DNA of 37,996 nt from Mesorhizobium sp. L2C084A000 (GCF_000502875.1 NZ_AYWX01000007.1:147464-185459); one strand, 5' to 3'; shown: positions 27,421-35,369, numbered from the stretch's first letter. A program made the numbers and translations. Notes: generated by a model not told the origin, from the sequence alone.

Positions 27421-28413
27421 TTACAGTAACCCCGCCTGCTCGGCCTCGCGACGCAAATTCTGCCGCGGCCTGGGGCCGATCTGCTGGATCACCAGTCCGG
27501 CCGCCAGTGAGCCAAGGTCGCCGCAGGTCTGCAGGTCGCGGCCTTGCGTGTAACCATGCAGGAAGCCGGCGGCATAGAGATCGCCGGCGCCTGTCGTGTC
27601 GACCAGTTCCTTGATGGCGGTCGCCTTGATGACCACGGTCTCGTCGCCGCGCACGATGACCGAGCCTTTTTCCGAGCGGGTGACGGCGGCGATCCTGCAA
27701 TCCTTGCGGATTTGCGCCAGCGCCTCGTCGAACGACGACGTCTGGTAGAGCGACTTGATCTCGTGGCTGTTGGCAAATACGATGTCGACCGTGCCCGAAC
27801 GCATCAGGTCGAGGAATTCGTCGCGGTAGCGGTCGACGCAGAACGAATCCGACAGCGTCATCGACACTTCGCGACCTGCCGCGTGCGCCAGCCTCGCCGT
27901 CTGGCGGATTGCTTCCTTGGCGCGCGGCGGGTCCCACAGATAGCCTTCGAAATAGGTGACCTTGGCGCCGGAGGCCTTGTCGGCCTCGACGTCCTCCGGT
28001 CCAAGCTCGACGCAGGCGCCGAGATAGGTGTTCATCGAGCGCTCGCCGTCGGGGGTGACGAAGATCATCGAGCGCGCCGTCGGCGGCTCGCCCTTGAGCG
28101 GCCTGGTGTCGAAGGCGACGCCCTGCGCATGGATGTCGTGGGCATAGATTTCGCCCAGCGCATCGTTGGAGACCTTGCCGAAGAAGGCGGCGCGGCCGCC
28201 GAAACTGGCGACGCCGGCCGCCGTGTTGCCTGCGCTACCGCCGGAGGCTTCGATCGCCGGCCCCATGCGGCTGTAGAGCAGTTCGGCGCGCTTTGTGTCG
28301 ATGAGGTTCATCGCGCCCTTGATGATGCCGTTGGTCTCGAGGAATTCCTCGTCGCACTGGGCGATGATGTCGACAATGGCATTGCCGATGCAAAGCACGT
28401 CATAATCCGGCAT
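27421..28413 (-). CDS. PfkB-family sugar/nucleoside kinase (adenosine kinase type)
   Basis: A ribokinase-fold enzyme of 330 residues that phosphorylates a sugar or nucleoside with ATP. The N-terminal substrate site has VLCIGNAIVDIIAQ and the PfkB signature GGSAGNTAAGVASFGG (58-73). The C-terminal signature is DTTGAGDLYAAGFLHGY, with catalytic base Asp278. The overall match (MPDYDVLCIGNAIVDII, SFGGRAAFFGKVSND) is to proteins annotated as adenosine kinase in rhizobia. That would make it an adenosine-salvage enzyme, but the substrate is not proven by sequence. The start at 28413 has GGAG 6 bases upstream. The longer frame to 28506 has no ribosome site. It is divergent from the EamA transporter gene. 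Confidence 0.88.
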   Translation of the reverse strand: MPDYDVLCIGNAIVDIIAQCDEEFLETNGIIKGAMNLIDTKRAELLYSRMGPAIEASGGSAGNTAAGVASFGGRAAFFGKVSNDALGEIYAHDIHAQGVAFDTRPLKGEPPTARSMIFVTPDGERSMNTYLGACVELGPEDVEADKASGAKVTYFEGYLWDPPRAKEAIRQTARLAHAAGREVSMTLSDSFCVDRYRDEFLDLMRSGTVDIVFANSHEIKSLYQTSSFDEALAQIRKDCRIAAVTRSEKGSVIVRGDETVVIKATAIKELVDTTGAGDLYAAGFLHGYTQGRDLQTCGDLGSLAAGLVIQQIGPRPRQNLRREAEQAGLL

Positions 28414-28642
28414 CAAAATCTCCGCCAAAAACCCGAGCCGGCTTCTTGCCACGCCGGCCCGGCGCGGGTCTAGCGATTTGAAACCGGTTTGCCTAGGGCG
28501 AGACACGCAACTTTGGCGGAACAGGCAAAAGGCGCCTCAGCCGCGAGGCGCTATGACAATTCGACCGTGGCCGAAGCATTTCTTCGCCGCACCGCCTACA
28601 AGCCTGGTTCAGCCGATCCCGTTTCGAAGGCGAGCCAGCCCC

Positions 28643-29575
28643 ATGTCTACAAAGAAGATCTCGACAAAGAACGAGCCTGCAAAGAACGACATGACCACCG
28701 ACCTGGCGCTGCTCGTCGTGCTGGCGGTGCTCTGGGGCGCCTCCTACACCTTCATCAAGATCGGCGTCGAAACCATCCCGCCGGTCACCTTCATTGCCGC
28801 CCGCACCCTGATTGCCGGTGGTATCCTGTTCGCCATCCTCCGCTGGCGCGGGCTCGCCATGCCGGGCGATGCGGCAAGCTGGCGCCGCTTCGCCTTCCAG
28901 GCCTGCCTCAACAGCGTCATCCCGTTCACCCTCATCGCGGCGGCGGAACGTTCGGTCGATGCCGGCCTCGCCACCATCCTGAATGCCACCTCGCCGATCT
29001 TCACCTTCCTCTTGACAGCGCTCATCACCCGCCACGAGCCGGTCACGGTGCGCAAGCTGATTGGCGTCGGCGCCGGCATTGCCGGCATCTGCCTCATCAT
29101 CGGCACGCAGGCACTGGGTGGCCTCGGTCACGAGTTGTGGGCGCAGTTGGCCATCGTAGCGGCAACAATCTGCTATGCGGGTGCGGCCATTTTCGGCCGT
29201 GGTTTCAAGGGCCTCGACCCAATGCTGCCTGCCGCCGGTTCCATGCTGTGCGGCGCCGTCATACTCGTGCCCATCAGCCTTGTGTTCGACCAGCCATGGA
29301 CGCTCGCGCCCTCGACCGCATCTATCCTGGCCCTGCTCGGCCTGTCGGTGTTTTCGACGGCGCTGGCCTTCGTCATCTATTTCCGCCTCATCCACACGCT
29401 GGGTTCGGTCGGCACCACCTCGCAGGCCTATCTGCGGGTGCCGATCGGCGTCGGCATCGGCGCCCTTTTCCTCGGCGAAAGCCTAGGCTCGACGGCATGG
29501 CTGGGCATGGCGTTCGTCGTGGCCGGGGTCGCTGCCATGACCATCCCGATTCGAAAGCCGGCGTTTGCGCGGTAG
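28643..29575 (+). CDS. EamA-family (DMT superfamily) transporter
   Basis: An inner-membrane protein of 310 residues with about ten hydrophobic segments formed by two EamA domains. Features are ALLVVLAVLWGASYTFIKIG and PPVTFIAARTLIAGG at the start of the first repeat, and VIYFRLIHTLGSVGTTSQAY with PIGVGIGALFLGESLG in the second. Such proteins export or import small metabolites (amino acids, nucleotides, sugars); the substrate is unknown. The start at 28643 (MSTKKIS) has AAGG about 12 bases upstream; Met17 at 28691 is an alternative. Its TAG stop is immediately followed by palindromic element B. Neighbouring PfkB kinase is on the other strand and need not be related. Confidence 0.9.
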   Translation: MSTKKISTKNEPAKNDMTTDLALLVVLAVLWGASYTFIKIGVETIPPVTFIAARTLIAGGILFAILRWRGLAMPGDAASWRRFAFQACLNSVIPFTLIAAAERSVDAGLATILNATSPIFTFLLTALITRHEPVTVRKLIGVGAGIAGICLIIGTQALGGLGHELWAQLAIVAATICYAGAAIFGRGFKGLDPMLPAAGSMLCGAVILVPISLVFDQPWTLAPSTASILALLGLSVFSTALAFVIYFRLIHTLGSVGTTSQAYLRVPIGVGIGALFLGESLGSTAWLGMAFVVAGVAAMTIPIRKPAFAR

Positions 29576-29576
29576 A

Positions 29577-29643
29577 GCAATTCCAGGAAAAGTGTGAGCG
29601 GTTTTCCCGGGAAAAGCGGATAGCGCTTTCCCTTGGGAATTGC
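29577..29643. repeat. Dispersed palindromic element, copy B
   Basis: The outer arms GCAATTCC (29577-29584) and GGAATTGC (29636-29643) are perfect inverted repeats. The inner part has GGAAAAGTGTGAGCGGTTTTCC (positions 29586-29607), itself a palindrome, and a second GGGAAAAGCGG...GCTTTCCC. The AAAAGTG...CGGTTTT core is the same as in copy A (976-1021). The element begins right after the eamA stop codon. Confidence 0.8.
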
Positions 29644-29703
29644 GTCAAAGCAAAGAACCAGCCCGCTTGTGCTCATGGCCTGCGCTGCCTATCTCGGAAG
29701 CAT

Positions 29704-29718
29704 CCGCCTTTTAGGCGG
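29704..29718. repeat. Small hairpin between eamA and the EI24 gene
   Basis: A perfect 6-bp stem CCGCCT (29704-29709) / AGGCGG (29713-29718) with loop TTT. It could help end eamA transcription, but no T-run follows. Confidence 0.4.
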
Positions 29719-29743
29719 CGTCCGCTAACCGGGGTGTGACAAG

Positions 29744-30454
29744 GTGATTTTCGACGCTGCCCGCACTGCGGCCCTCGAGCTGCTCTCGCCTCCCTTTCGG
29801 GCCGTGTTCCTCAAGACATTGGGTCTGACGCTGCTGGCGCTTGTCGCCTTGTGGTTCGGCCTGACCAGCCTCGTCGAGTGGCTGGCGCTGCCGTGGCTGC
29901 AGACGCTGTTGCCCGGCATGCCGTCCTGGGCCGGGTGGCTGGGCGGCATCATCGCGGCAATAGCGCTTGCCTTCGGCATGGCGTTGCTCATCGCGCCGGT
30001 GACGGCTGTTGTCGCCGGCCTGTTCCTCGACGATATCGCCGAAGTGGTCGAGCGCACCGACTATCCCGGCGATCCGACCGGCCGCGCCATGCCGGCGCTG
30101 CGCTCGCTGGTGCTGTCGGCGCGATTCCTCGGCGTCGTCATTCTTGGCAACATCGTCGCGCTGCTGCTTCTCTTGGTGCCGGGCGTCAACATAGCCGCCT
30201 TCTTCATCGTCAACGGCTATCTGCTCGGGCGCGAGTTCTTCGAATTCGCCGCCATGCGCTTTCGTAGGGAAGAAGAGGCCAGGGCCTTGCGCAGGCACTA
30301 TGCCGCCACAGTGTTTCTCGCCGGGCTGCTCATCGCGGCTTTCCTCGCCGTGCCGTTGCTCAACCTGCTGACGCCGCTGTTCGCCGCCGCCATGATGGTG
30401 CATCTGCACAAGGCGATCTCGGTGCGGGAAGTGGCTCGCTCCTCGCGCCACTGA
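29744..30454 (+). CDS. EI24/CysZ-like membrane protein
   Basis: An inner-membrane protein of 236 residues with four to six hydrophobic segments. It contains the family's conserved parts: an N-terminal FDAARTAALELLSPPFRAVF, the membrane region LIAPVTAVVAGLFLDDIAEVVE, PGVNIAAFFIVNGYLLGREFFEFAA, and a last segment around LLNLLTPLFAAAMMVHL. The family includes the sulfate transporter CysZ and uncharacterised EI24-domain proteins. Sulfate transport is only a possibility, as no cysteine-biosynthesis genes are nearby. The GTG start at 29744 is needed for the normal N-terminus; GGGGTG lies 7 bases upstream. It converges with the hydroxyproline dehydratase gene, with 9 bp between the stop codons. Confidence 0.86.
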   Translation: MIFDAARTAALELLSPPFRAVFLKTLGLTLLALVALWFGLTSLVEWLALPWLQTLLPGMPSWAGWLGGIIAAIALAFGMALLIAPVTAVVAGLFLDDIAEVVERTDYPGDPTGRAMPALRSLVLSARFLGVVILGNIVALLLLLVPGVNIAAFFIVNGYLLGREFFEFAAMRFRREEEARALRRHYAATVFLAGLLIAAFLAVPLLNLLTPLFAAAMMVHLHKAISVREVARSSRH

Positions 30455-30463
30455 GCATTTTCT

Positions 30464-31462
30464 TCAGAGCAACAGGAATCCGCGTCCGAGCTCGTCGTCC
30501 GCTTCGACGATAAACTCAGTCCTGCCACTATAATAGGCGCGGCCGCCGACGCGGGCGATGATCGCCTCGTGCGGGCCAGCCTTTGCAGTCCGCACCACGG
30601 CTCCCGAAAAACGCGAGCCGGCAATGCTTTCGAATGTGCGCGTCTGTCCGATCGCGATCTCGCCCTTGGCATGCATGGCCGCCAGCCTTGCGGTGACGCC
30701 GGAGCCGGTCGGCGAGCGGTCGACCTCCGCCTCGGCGAAGACGCAGATGTTTTTAGTCACCTCGCTGGAAAACGCATCGCGGCCATCGGTCAGGATGGTG
30801 CCATAGAGGAAGGCTAGGTCGGCATGGTCGGGATGCGACAGCGGCAATTCGGCCTTGAGCCTGTCCGTCAGCGCGGTTGCCGCATCGACGAAATCGCGCA
30901 CCCGGCTTCTGCCGAATTCAAGCCCGAATTGGTGACAATCGGCCAGCGCGTAGAAGGCGCCGCCATAGGCGACGTCGAAGCCGATCGTGCCATGGCCCGC
31001 CAGCTCTATCGTCTGCCCGCCGGCGAACAGGAAGGCCGGCACGCTTTCGAACGACACCGCACCGGCCTTGCCGTCCCTGACCTCGACCGAGGCGACGACC
31101 AGCCCGCACGGCGCCTCGATATTGACTGTCGTGATTGGTTCCTGTTTCGCCACCAATCCCTCATCTACGGCGTAGCGGCCGAGCGCGACGATGGCGTGGC
31201 CGCACATCGTCGAGTAACCCTCATTGTGCATGAACAGCACGGCGAGGTCGGCGCCGGGCAGGTCGGGCTCCACCAGCAGCGCGCCATACATGTCGTAGTG
31301 GCCGCGCGGCTCGAAGATCAGCAGCTTGCGCAAATGGTCGAGGTGGTCGCGCACATAGGCGCGCTTTTCCAGGATGGTGCCCTTCGGGATATCCGGATAG
31401 CCGCCGGTGACGATCCTGAGCGGCTCGCCGCCGGTATGCATATCGACGACGGTCAGCGTCAT
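30464..31462 (-). CDS. Trans-3-hydroxy-L-proline dehydratase (proline racemase family)
   Basis: Predicted to dehydrate trans-3-hydroxy-L-proline to pyrroline-2-carboxylate (EC 4.2.1.77), the first step in its catabolism. The protein has 332 residues. The first catalytic residue Cys87 is intact (STMCGHAIVALGRYA). The second site reads DRSPTGSGVTARLA, with Thr252 where racemases and 4-hydroxyproline epimerases have Cys. This Cys/Thr pair is the known mark of the dehydratase subgroup, including human L3HYPDH. GHGTIGFDVAYGGAFYALAD also fits that group. The start at 31462 gives MTLTVVDMHTGGEP, the family's N-terminus; the longer frame to 31591 overlaps the upstream gene. It follows the PEP-mutase-family gene by 13 bp, so the two form an operon. 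Confidence 0.88.
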   Translation of the reverse strand: MTLTVVDMHTGGEPLRIVTGGYPDIPKGTILEKRAYVRDHLDHLRKLLIFEPRGHYDMYGALLVEPDLPGADLAVLFMHNEGYSTMCGHAIVALGRYAVDEGLVAKQEPITTVNIEAPCGLVVASVEVRDGKAGAVSFESVPAFLFAGGQTIELAGHGTIGFDVAYGGAFYALADCHQFGLEFGRSRVRDFVDAATALTDRLKAELPLSHPDHADLAFLYGTILTDGRDAFSSEVTKNICVFAEAEVDRSPTGSGVTARLAAMHAKGEIAIGQTRTFESIAGSRFSGAVVRTAKAGPHEAIIARVGGRAYYSGRTEFIVEADDELGRGFLLL

Positions 31463-31475
31463 GCGACGGGCCCCA

Positions 31476-32279
31476 TTAATCCGAAGATTTGCCGAAGAGG
31501 GCCTGCAATTTGCCGAACGGCATGGCGGCGCGGGTGAAGCCGAAGGTGCCGTCCTGCTGGATCTCGCGTGCCGCCGTTTCCAGCATGCCATAGGCGAAAT
31601 TGGTCAGCCACGGCCCGAGCGAGATGCGCTTGACGCCGGCCATGGCGAGGTCGGCGATGGTGAAGCCAGGCTTTGCCATGACATTGACCGGCTTGCTGAC
31701 CGCCGAGCAGAGCGTGCGGATCATCTCGACGTCGCCGATGCCTGGCGCATAGAGCACGTCGGCGCCGGCCTTCTCGAACGCCTGCAGCCGCTTGATGGTA
31801 TCGTCGAGGTCGGACTTGCCCCACAGGAAATTCTCGGCCCGCGCCGTGAAGACGAAATCGCGCTTCAGCGCCCGCGCCGCCTCCACCGCCGCCGCAACGC
31901 GCTCGACAGCGTGCGCGAAATCATAGATTGGCTTGTCGGGGTCGCCGGTGTGGTCTTCGATCGAGCAGCCGGCAAGACCGGCCGCTTCGGCCGCGAAGAT
32001 GGTTTCGGCGGCCTGCTCGGCGCCGTCGCCCTTGCCTTTCTCGAGGTCGGCCGAGACCGGCAGGCTGGTCGCCCCCGACACCTCGCGGCAATGGTGGATC
32101 ATCTGGTCGAAGGTCACCGCGCCGTCCGGCAAGCCGCGCGAAAAGGCAAAGCCGGCGCTGGTTGTCGCCAGCGCCGTGAAGCCGAACGAGCCGAGCAGCT
32201 TCGTCGTGCCGATATCCCAGGGATTGGGCATGACGAAGGTCGAGGCATGCAGGTCGCGGAAGATCTTGCCCTTGTCCAT
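31476..32279 (-). CDS. Isocitrate lyase/PEP mutase family protein
   Basis: A TIM-barrel enzyme of 267 residues. The family splits or forms C-C or C-P bonds next to a carboxylate and needs Mg2+. Visible are VMPNPWDIGTTKLLGSFGFT, the metal site Asp78 and Glu80 in LPVSADLEKGKGDG, SIEDHTGD (107-112), and FTARAENFLWG. The signature Cys of isocitrate lyase is absent. It best fits the broad group of carboxyphosphonoenolpyruvate mutase-like or oxaloacetate-decarboxylase-like proteins, so the exact reaction is unknown. It is the upstream gene of a two-gene operon with the 3-hydroxyproline dehydratase (13 bp apart), which suggests a linked catabolic role. The start codon at 32279 has only a weak G-rich site upstream. 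Confidence 0.85.
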   Translation of the reverse strand: MDKGKIFRDLHASTFVMPNPWDIGTTKLLGSFGFTALATTSAGFAFSRGLPDGAVTFDQMIHHCREVSGATSLPVSADLEKGKGDGAEQAAETIFAAEAAGLAGCSIEDHTGDPDKPIYDFAHAVERVAAAVEAARALKRDFVFTARAENFLWGKSDLDDTIKRLQAFEKAGADVLYAPGIGDVEMIRTLCSAVSKPVNVMAKPGFTIADLAMAGVKRISLGPWLTNFAYGMLETAAREIQQDGTFGFTRAAMPFGKLQALFGKSSD

Positions 32280-32359
32280 GGTAGTACCCCCATCATATGC
32301 GGTGTGGCTAAGTGGATTTTATCCTGCCCCATTTGGCCGGGCAAACGAATGCGGTTGGT

Positions 32360-33214
32360 TCAGAAGCGTTTGGCGTTCTCTCCTGCCAATTTGTCCAGCG
32401 TGTCGGAATCCTTGATGTAGTGCGATGTCTTCTTGTCCCAGTGATAGATGACGGAAATCGCGTGGGACTCTGGTCGGGGCGGAGTGTCGTCGCAGCTTTC
32501 GCCGTTGAGCACCGTGGCATCGGTCACCGTCACTTTGATGGCAGCATAGGACTTCCCCTCCGCGATGGCCTGAAAAGCTACATCCTGCTTGCGGCTGTAG
32601 GCGCACAGGTTTTCGTCGAACGTATAGATCATGTCGATCAGTTCGAATTTGTCGTCGCGGACCATGATCAGCGGCGTGATCACATAGTTCTGGCTCGAGT
32701 TGAAATGCGCGCTCATGGTGATCAGGACGTCATCGTTGGCGCTGACCGAAAGCTTGCCCGGTTCGCGGAAGTAGGTGCCGCGGTCGAGCGCGACATTGAC
32801 GGCGTCGAGCAATTTTGGCTTGGCCGTGACGTCGTAGAGCGCCAGCACCGCATAGCCTTCGGCGCTGTCGGGAGAGTCACCGAGGTCGAACAGCATGGCC
32901 AGCCGGTCCTTGCCGCCGGCCTTGATCGCAAGCACCGCGGCATTGGAAAAGCCCGAAGTTTCGGGCGGCGAACCGCCGCCATCCGGTCGCTCGATATGTC
33001 GCATCTCGATCGGTAACCCGCCCCTGTAGAAGCCGTCCTGGTCCGCGGCGAGATCTGGAATGACCATCCTCGCGAGGTCGAGATAGGTGGCATCCGTGCG
33101 GCCGGGCAAAGCACTGCCGAGTTCCGGGAAGCCGACGGCTTGCGCGCCGGCCGCAGTCCACAAAAACGGCAGCAGCGTCAAGGTAAGGAAGAAGCGGAAC
33201 AGGGCGGGTTTCAT
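32360..33214 (-). CDS. Secreted hypothetical protein (284 aa)
   Basis: I do not recognise a family. The N-terminus MKPALFRFFLTLTLLPFLWT followed by AAGAQA is a clear signal peptide with cleavage near residue 25, so the mature protein is periplasmic or secreted. The mature part is rich in beta-forming segments such as LITMSAHFNSSQNYVITPLI and ISVIYHWDKKTSHYIKDSDT. It has two cysteines, Cys in ENLCAYSRK and in NGESCDDT, which may form a disulfide. No membrane segments follow the signal. It stands alone between the hydroxyproline operon and the HAD gene, with 80 and 72 bp gaps. Coding is well supported by the signal peptide and by normal composition. Confidence 0.75.
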   Translation of the reverse strand: MKPALFRFFLTLTLLPFLWTAAGAQAVGFPELGSALPGRTDATYLDLARMVIPDLAADQDGFYRGGLPIEMRHIERPDGGGSPPETSGFSNAAVLAIKAGGKDRLAMLFDLGDSPDSAEGYAVLALYDVTAKPKLLDAVNVALDRGTYFREPGKLSVSANDDVLITMSAHFNSSQNYVITPLIMVRDDKFELIDMIYTFDENLCAYSRKQDVAFQAIAEGKSYAAIKVTVTDATVLNGESCDDTPPRPESHAISVIYHWDKKTSHYIKDSDTLDKLAGENAKRF

Positions 33215-33286
33215 GCGTGGCCTCGAATTGGCGGGGCCAAGCTAGCACGGACGATCGAGGCGTACAGCCGCGGGCTGAAGATCAGC

Positions 33287-33949
33287 TTAGTGGATCGGCA
33301 CCAGCCCGGCCAGCTCGCGCATGTCGTCGAACAGGATGCCGCCGGCCTGGATCAGGCCAGCGCGGTCGGAATAGGGATCGGCATGATAGGAAAACACCCG
33401 CATGCCGGCGGCGATCCCGGCCTGCGTGCCGGCGACGCTGTCCTCGATGACGATGCAGTCGGCGGGCGCGAAGCCCATGGTCTTGGCCGCATGCAGGAAC
33501 AGGTCCGGGAACGGCTTGCCACGGCTGACCATGGTCGAGGAAAACATCGCGCGTTCGAACAGCGGCAACAGCCCGGTCTGGCCAAGCGTGATGTGCATCT
33601 TCGACACTCGGGCCGAAGTGGCGACGCAATAGGCGATACCGGCTGAACGCACGGCTTCGACGAACTCGCGGACGTAGGGGATCGCTTCGACGCCGTGGGC
33701 AAACAGATCCGGCAGGCCGGCGTTCCAGCGATCGACGAAATCGACGCCGAGCCTGACGCTGGTCTCTGCTTCGATCTCTTTCTGCACCGACGCCATGCTG
33801 CGGCCGGAGAAATTCTTGCGGCAATATTCGAAGCTTGTCGGATAGCCGGCAGCGGTCAGCCATTCGGCGAGACGCCGATTGGCCAAATTCTCTGTATCGA
33901 CCAGGATGCCGTCGCAGTCGAAGATGACAAGTTTAGGCAGTTCAGACAT
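33287..33949 (-). CDS. HAD-superfamily (subfamily IA) hydrolase
   Basis: A phosphatase-type enzyme of 220 residues acting on a small phosphorylated metabolite. The four HAD motifs are present: Asp11 and Asp13 in VIFDCDGILVDTE, Thr111-Ser112 in CVATSARVS, Lys145 in RGKPFPDLFLHAA, and Glu169-Asp170 in IVIEDSVAGTQAG. The cap region lies between motifs I and II. It looks like phosphoglycolate phosphatase or beta-phosphoglucomutase relatives, but the substrate cannot be told. Its ATG overlaps the stop of dut (ATGA at 33946-33949 on the minus strand), so it is translationally coupled to dut. A housecleaning role for damaged or unwanted nucleotides would suit that partner but is inference. Confidence 0.92.
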   Translation of the reverse strand: MSELPKLVIFDCDGILVDTENLANRRLAEWLTAAGYPTSFEYCRKNFSGRSMASVQKEIEAETSVRLGVDFVDRWNAGLPDLFAHGVEAIPYVREFVEAVRSAGIAYCVATSARVSKMHITLGQTGLLPLFERAMFSSTMVSRGKPFPDLFLHAAKTMGFAPADCIVIEDSVAGTQAGIAAGMRVFSYHADPYSDRAGLIQAGGILFDDMRELAGLVPIH

Positions 33950-34434
33950 CAGGCGGTGCCGGTCGATCCGAACCCGCCCGAGCCACGCGCCGTGCCGCCG
34001 GCCAAAGTGCGCTCTTCCACGGCCGCCTGCGTCACCGCCGCGAAGACGATCTGGGCGATGCGCATGCCGCGCGTCACCGCGAAATCCTCGTCGCCGAGAT
34101 TGATCAGCAGCACCTTCACCTCGCCGCGATAATCGCTGTCGATGGTGCCGGGCGTGTTGAGCACGGTCAGGCCGTGCTTGAAAGCAAGTCCGGAGCGTGG
34201 CCGCACCTGACCTTCCATGCCCTCGGGAATCTCCAGGATCAGCCCGGTCGGCACCAAAGCGCGTTTTCCGGGCAGGATCAGCAGCGGCCGGTCGTCGGGC
34301 ACCGCGGCGCGCAAATCCATGCCGGCGGCACCGATGCTTTCATAGGCGGGGAGGGGAAGTCCTTCAGCATGCGGCAACCTGACGAAGCCGACGGTCGGAC
34401 CGATGACGGAGGGAGTTTGAAGGGCTGCGCGCAT
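33949..34434 (-). CDS. dut: Deoxyuridine 5'-triphosphate nucleotidohydrolase (dUTPase)
   Basis: Hydrolyses dUTP to dUMP and pyrophosphate, keeping uracil out of DNA and feeding dTMP synthesis. A homotrimer-type dUTPase of 161 residues with all five motifs: AAGMDLRA (36-43), RPRSGLA (78-84), [10 protein letters not shown] (96-105, with the catalytic Asp), RGMRIAQ (122-128), and the C-terminal glycine-rich [10 protein letters not shown] (150-159) that closes over the substrate. The stop overlaps the ATG of the HAD gene. The start ATG at 34434 gives a 16-residue extension before [14 protein letters not shown], normal for rhizobia. The coaBC gene that often precedes dut is not here. The gap to the Lrp gene upstream is 86 bp. 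Confidence 0.96.
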   Translation of the reverse strand: MRAALQTPSVIGPTVGFVRLPHAEGLPLPAYESIGAAGMDLRAAVPDDRPLLILPGKRALVPTGLILEIPEGMEGQVRPRSGLAFKHGLTVLNTPGTIDSDYRGEVKVLLINLGDEDFAVTRGMRIAQIVFAAVTQAAVEERTLAGGTARGSGGFGSTGTA

Positions 34435-34520
34435 AAAATCGATCCTATCGGCGCGAACGGCGATTCGGTCAACTCGACTGTAATTCTATCAACGGCTTTC
34501 TTTTGGGCGGCACTGTGACC

Positions 34521-34991
34521 TCAGCGCAGTTCCATCGGAACGACGGTGGTCTCCTTGATCTCCTCCATCACGAAGGACGCGGACACATCCGACAGCGCCA
34601 CCTTGGCGATCAGCCGCTGGTAGAGCCGGTCATAGGCCTTCACGTCGGCGACGCGGGCGCGCAAGACATAGTCGAGGTCGCCCGACATGCGGTAGACGCC
34701 GGTGATCTCGGGAAAGCCGGTCACTGCCGCGCGGAATTTCTGCAGCCACTCCGGGTCGTGGTTGGACGTGCGGATCAGGATGAAGACGGAAAGGCCAAGT
34801 CCGAGCTTTTCGGCATCGACCAGCGCCACGCGGCCGGTGATGACGCCATCCTCCTCCAGCCGCTTCACCCGGCGCCAGCAGGCATTGCGCGACAGCGCCA
34901 CCCGTTCCGACAGCTGGTCGACCGACAGCGTGCCGTCGCGTTGCAATTCGGCAAGCAATTTCCGGTCGATTTCGTCGATTTCCAACGCCAT
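34521..34991 (-). CDS. Lrp/AsnC-family transcriptional regulator
   Basis: A 156-residue leucine-responsive-type regulator. The N-terminal helix-turn-helix is IDEIDRKLLAELQRDGTLSV followed by DQLSERVALSRNACWRRVKR (about 6-45). The C-terminal RAM/ligand-binding domain (about 65-150) has FILIRTSNHDPEWLQKF, VYRMSGDLDYVLRARVADV and VMEEIKETTVVP. Effector is probably an amino acid, but which one is unknown. The start is uncertain: 34991 (MALEID) is chosen as the family's normal N-terminus, while 35009 would add six residues. A perfect TGGGA/TCCCA dyad lies between these two starts. The neighbour upstream on the other strand is a DUF6356 gene, a common arrangement for divergent Lrp targets. Confidence 0.92.
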   Translation of the reverse strand: MALEIDEIDRKLLAELQRDGTLSVDQLSERVALSRNACWRRVKRLEEDGVITGRVALVDAEKLGLGLSVFILIRTSNHDPEWLQKFRAAVTGFPEITGVYRMSGDLDYVLRARVADVKAYDRLYQRLIAKVALSDVSASFVMEEIKETTVVPMELR

Positions 34992-35007
34992 GTGGGATGT
35001 TTGTCCC
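34992..35007. promoter_or_regulatory. Dyad at the Lrp-gene start, possible autoregulatory operator
   Basis: The inverted repeat TGGGA-tgtttg-TCCCA (34992-35007) lies directly before the chosen start codon of the Lrp gene. Many Lrp/AsnC regulators bind such dyads at their own promoters. There is no independent evidence that it is used. Confidence 0.35.
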
Positions 35008-35105
35008 ATCAACGGGTCAAATACAAGGATATTTTGAGACCGATGAACCGGCGAAGCGTGTCAGGATACTCATATCAGGAACTTCAAGCGCTGAAGGGGA
35101 CCAGC

Positions 35106-35354
35106 ATGTCGGTCGCAAGGATTTTCACCTCTCATCCGGCCAAGGTCGGCGAAACCTATTTCACTCATATGGCCTTTGCCGGCTGGTTCTCGTCGCGGCT
35201 GCTGATGGCGGCTGGCGCCGCGCTCGTTCACGCTTTCTTGCCATTTCTGTTTGAGACTACCGCCAGCCGAATCGTTCGTGAGCTTTACGAGCGGACGCAC
35301 AACAGAGGCACACACGCGATCAAGGAGCCTGCGGCTCTTATGGATCGCGCCTAG
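35106..35354 (+). CDS. DUF6356 family protein
   Basis: A small protein of 82 residues that matches the DUF6356 pattern. The first part MSVARIFTSHPAKVGETYFT and HMAFAGWFSSRLLMAAGAAL is typical, including SHPAKVGETY and a hydrophobic segment (about residues 26-50) that probably enters the membrane. It ends with FETTASRIVRELYERTHNR and a short tail. The function of the family is unknown. The start at 35106 is supported by AGGGG 6 bases upstream and by the family's N-terminus; the longer open frame upstream is rejected. It lies 115 bp from the divergent Lrp gene and 15 bp before the glutamine amidotransferase gene, with which it is probably co-transcribed. Confidence 0.82.
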   Translation: MSVARIFTSHPAKVGETYFTHMAFAGWFSSRLLMAAGAALVHAFLPFLFETTASRIVRELYERTHNRGTHAIKEPAALMDRA

Positions 35355-35369
35355 AGGGCGACAGAAGCG

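Noticed and set aside
27083..27937. N-terminal extension of the antitoxin-like gene to 518 residues
   Set aside because: It runs through the hairpin region and antisense to the PfkB gene with no ribosome site; the ATG at 27082 gives the sensible protein.
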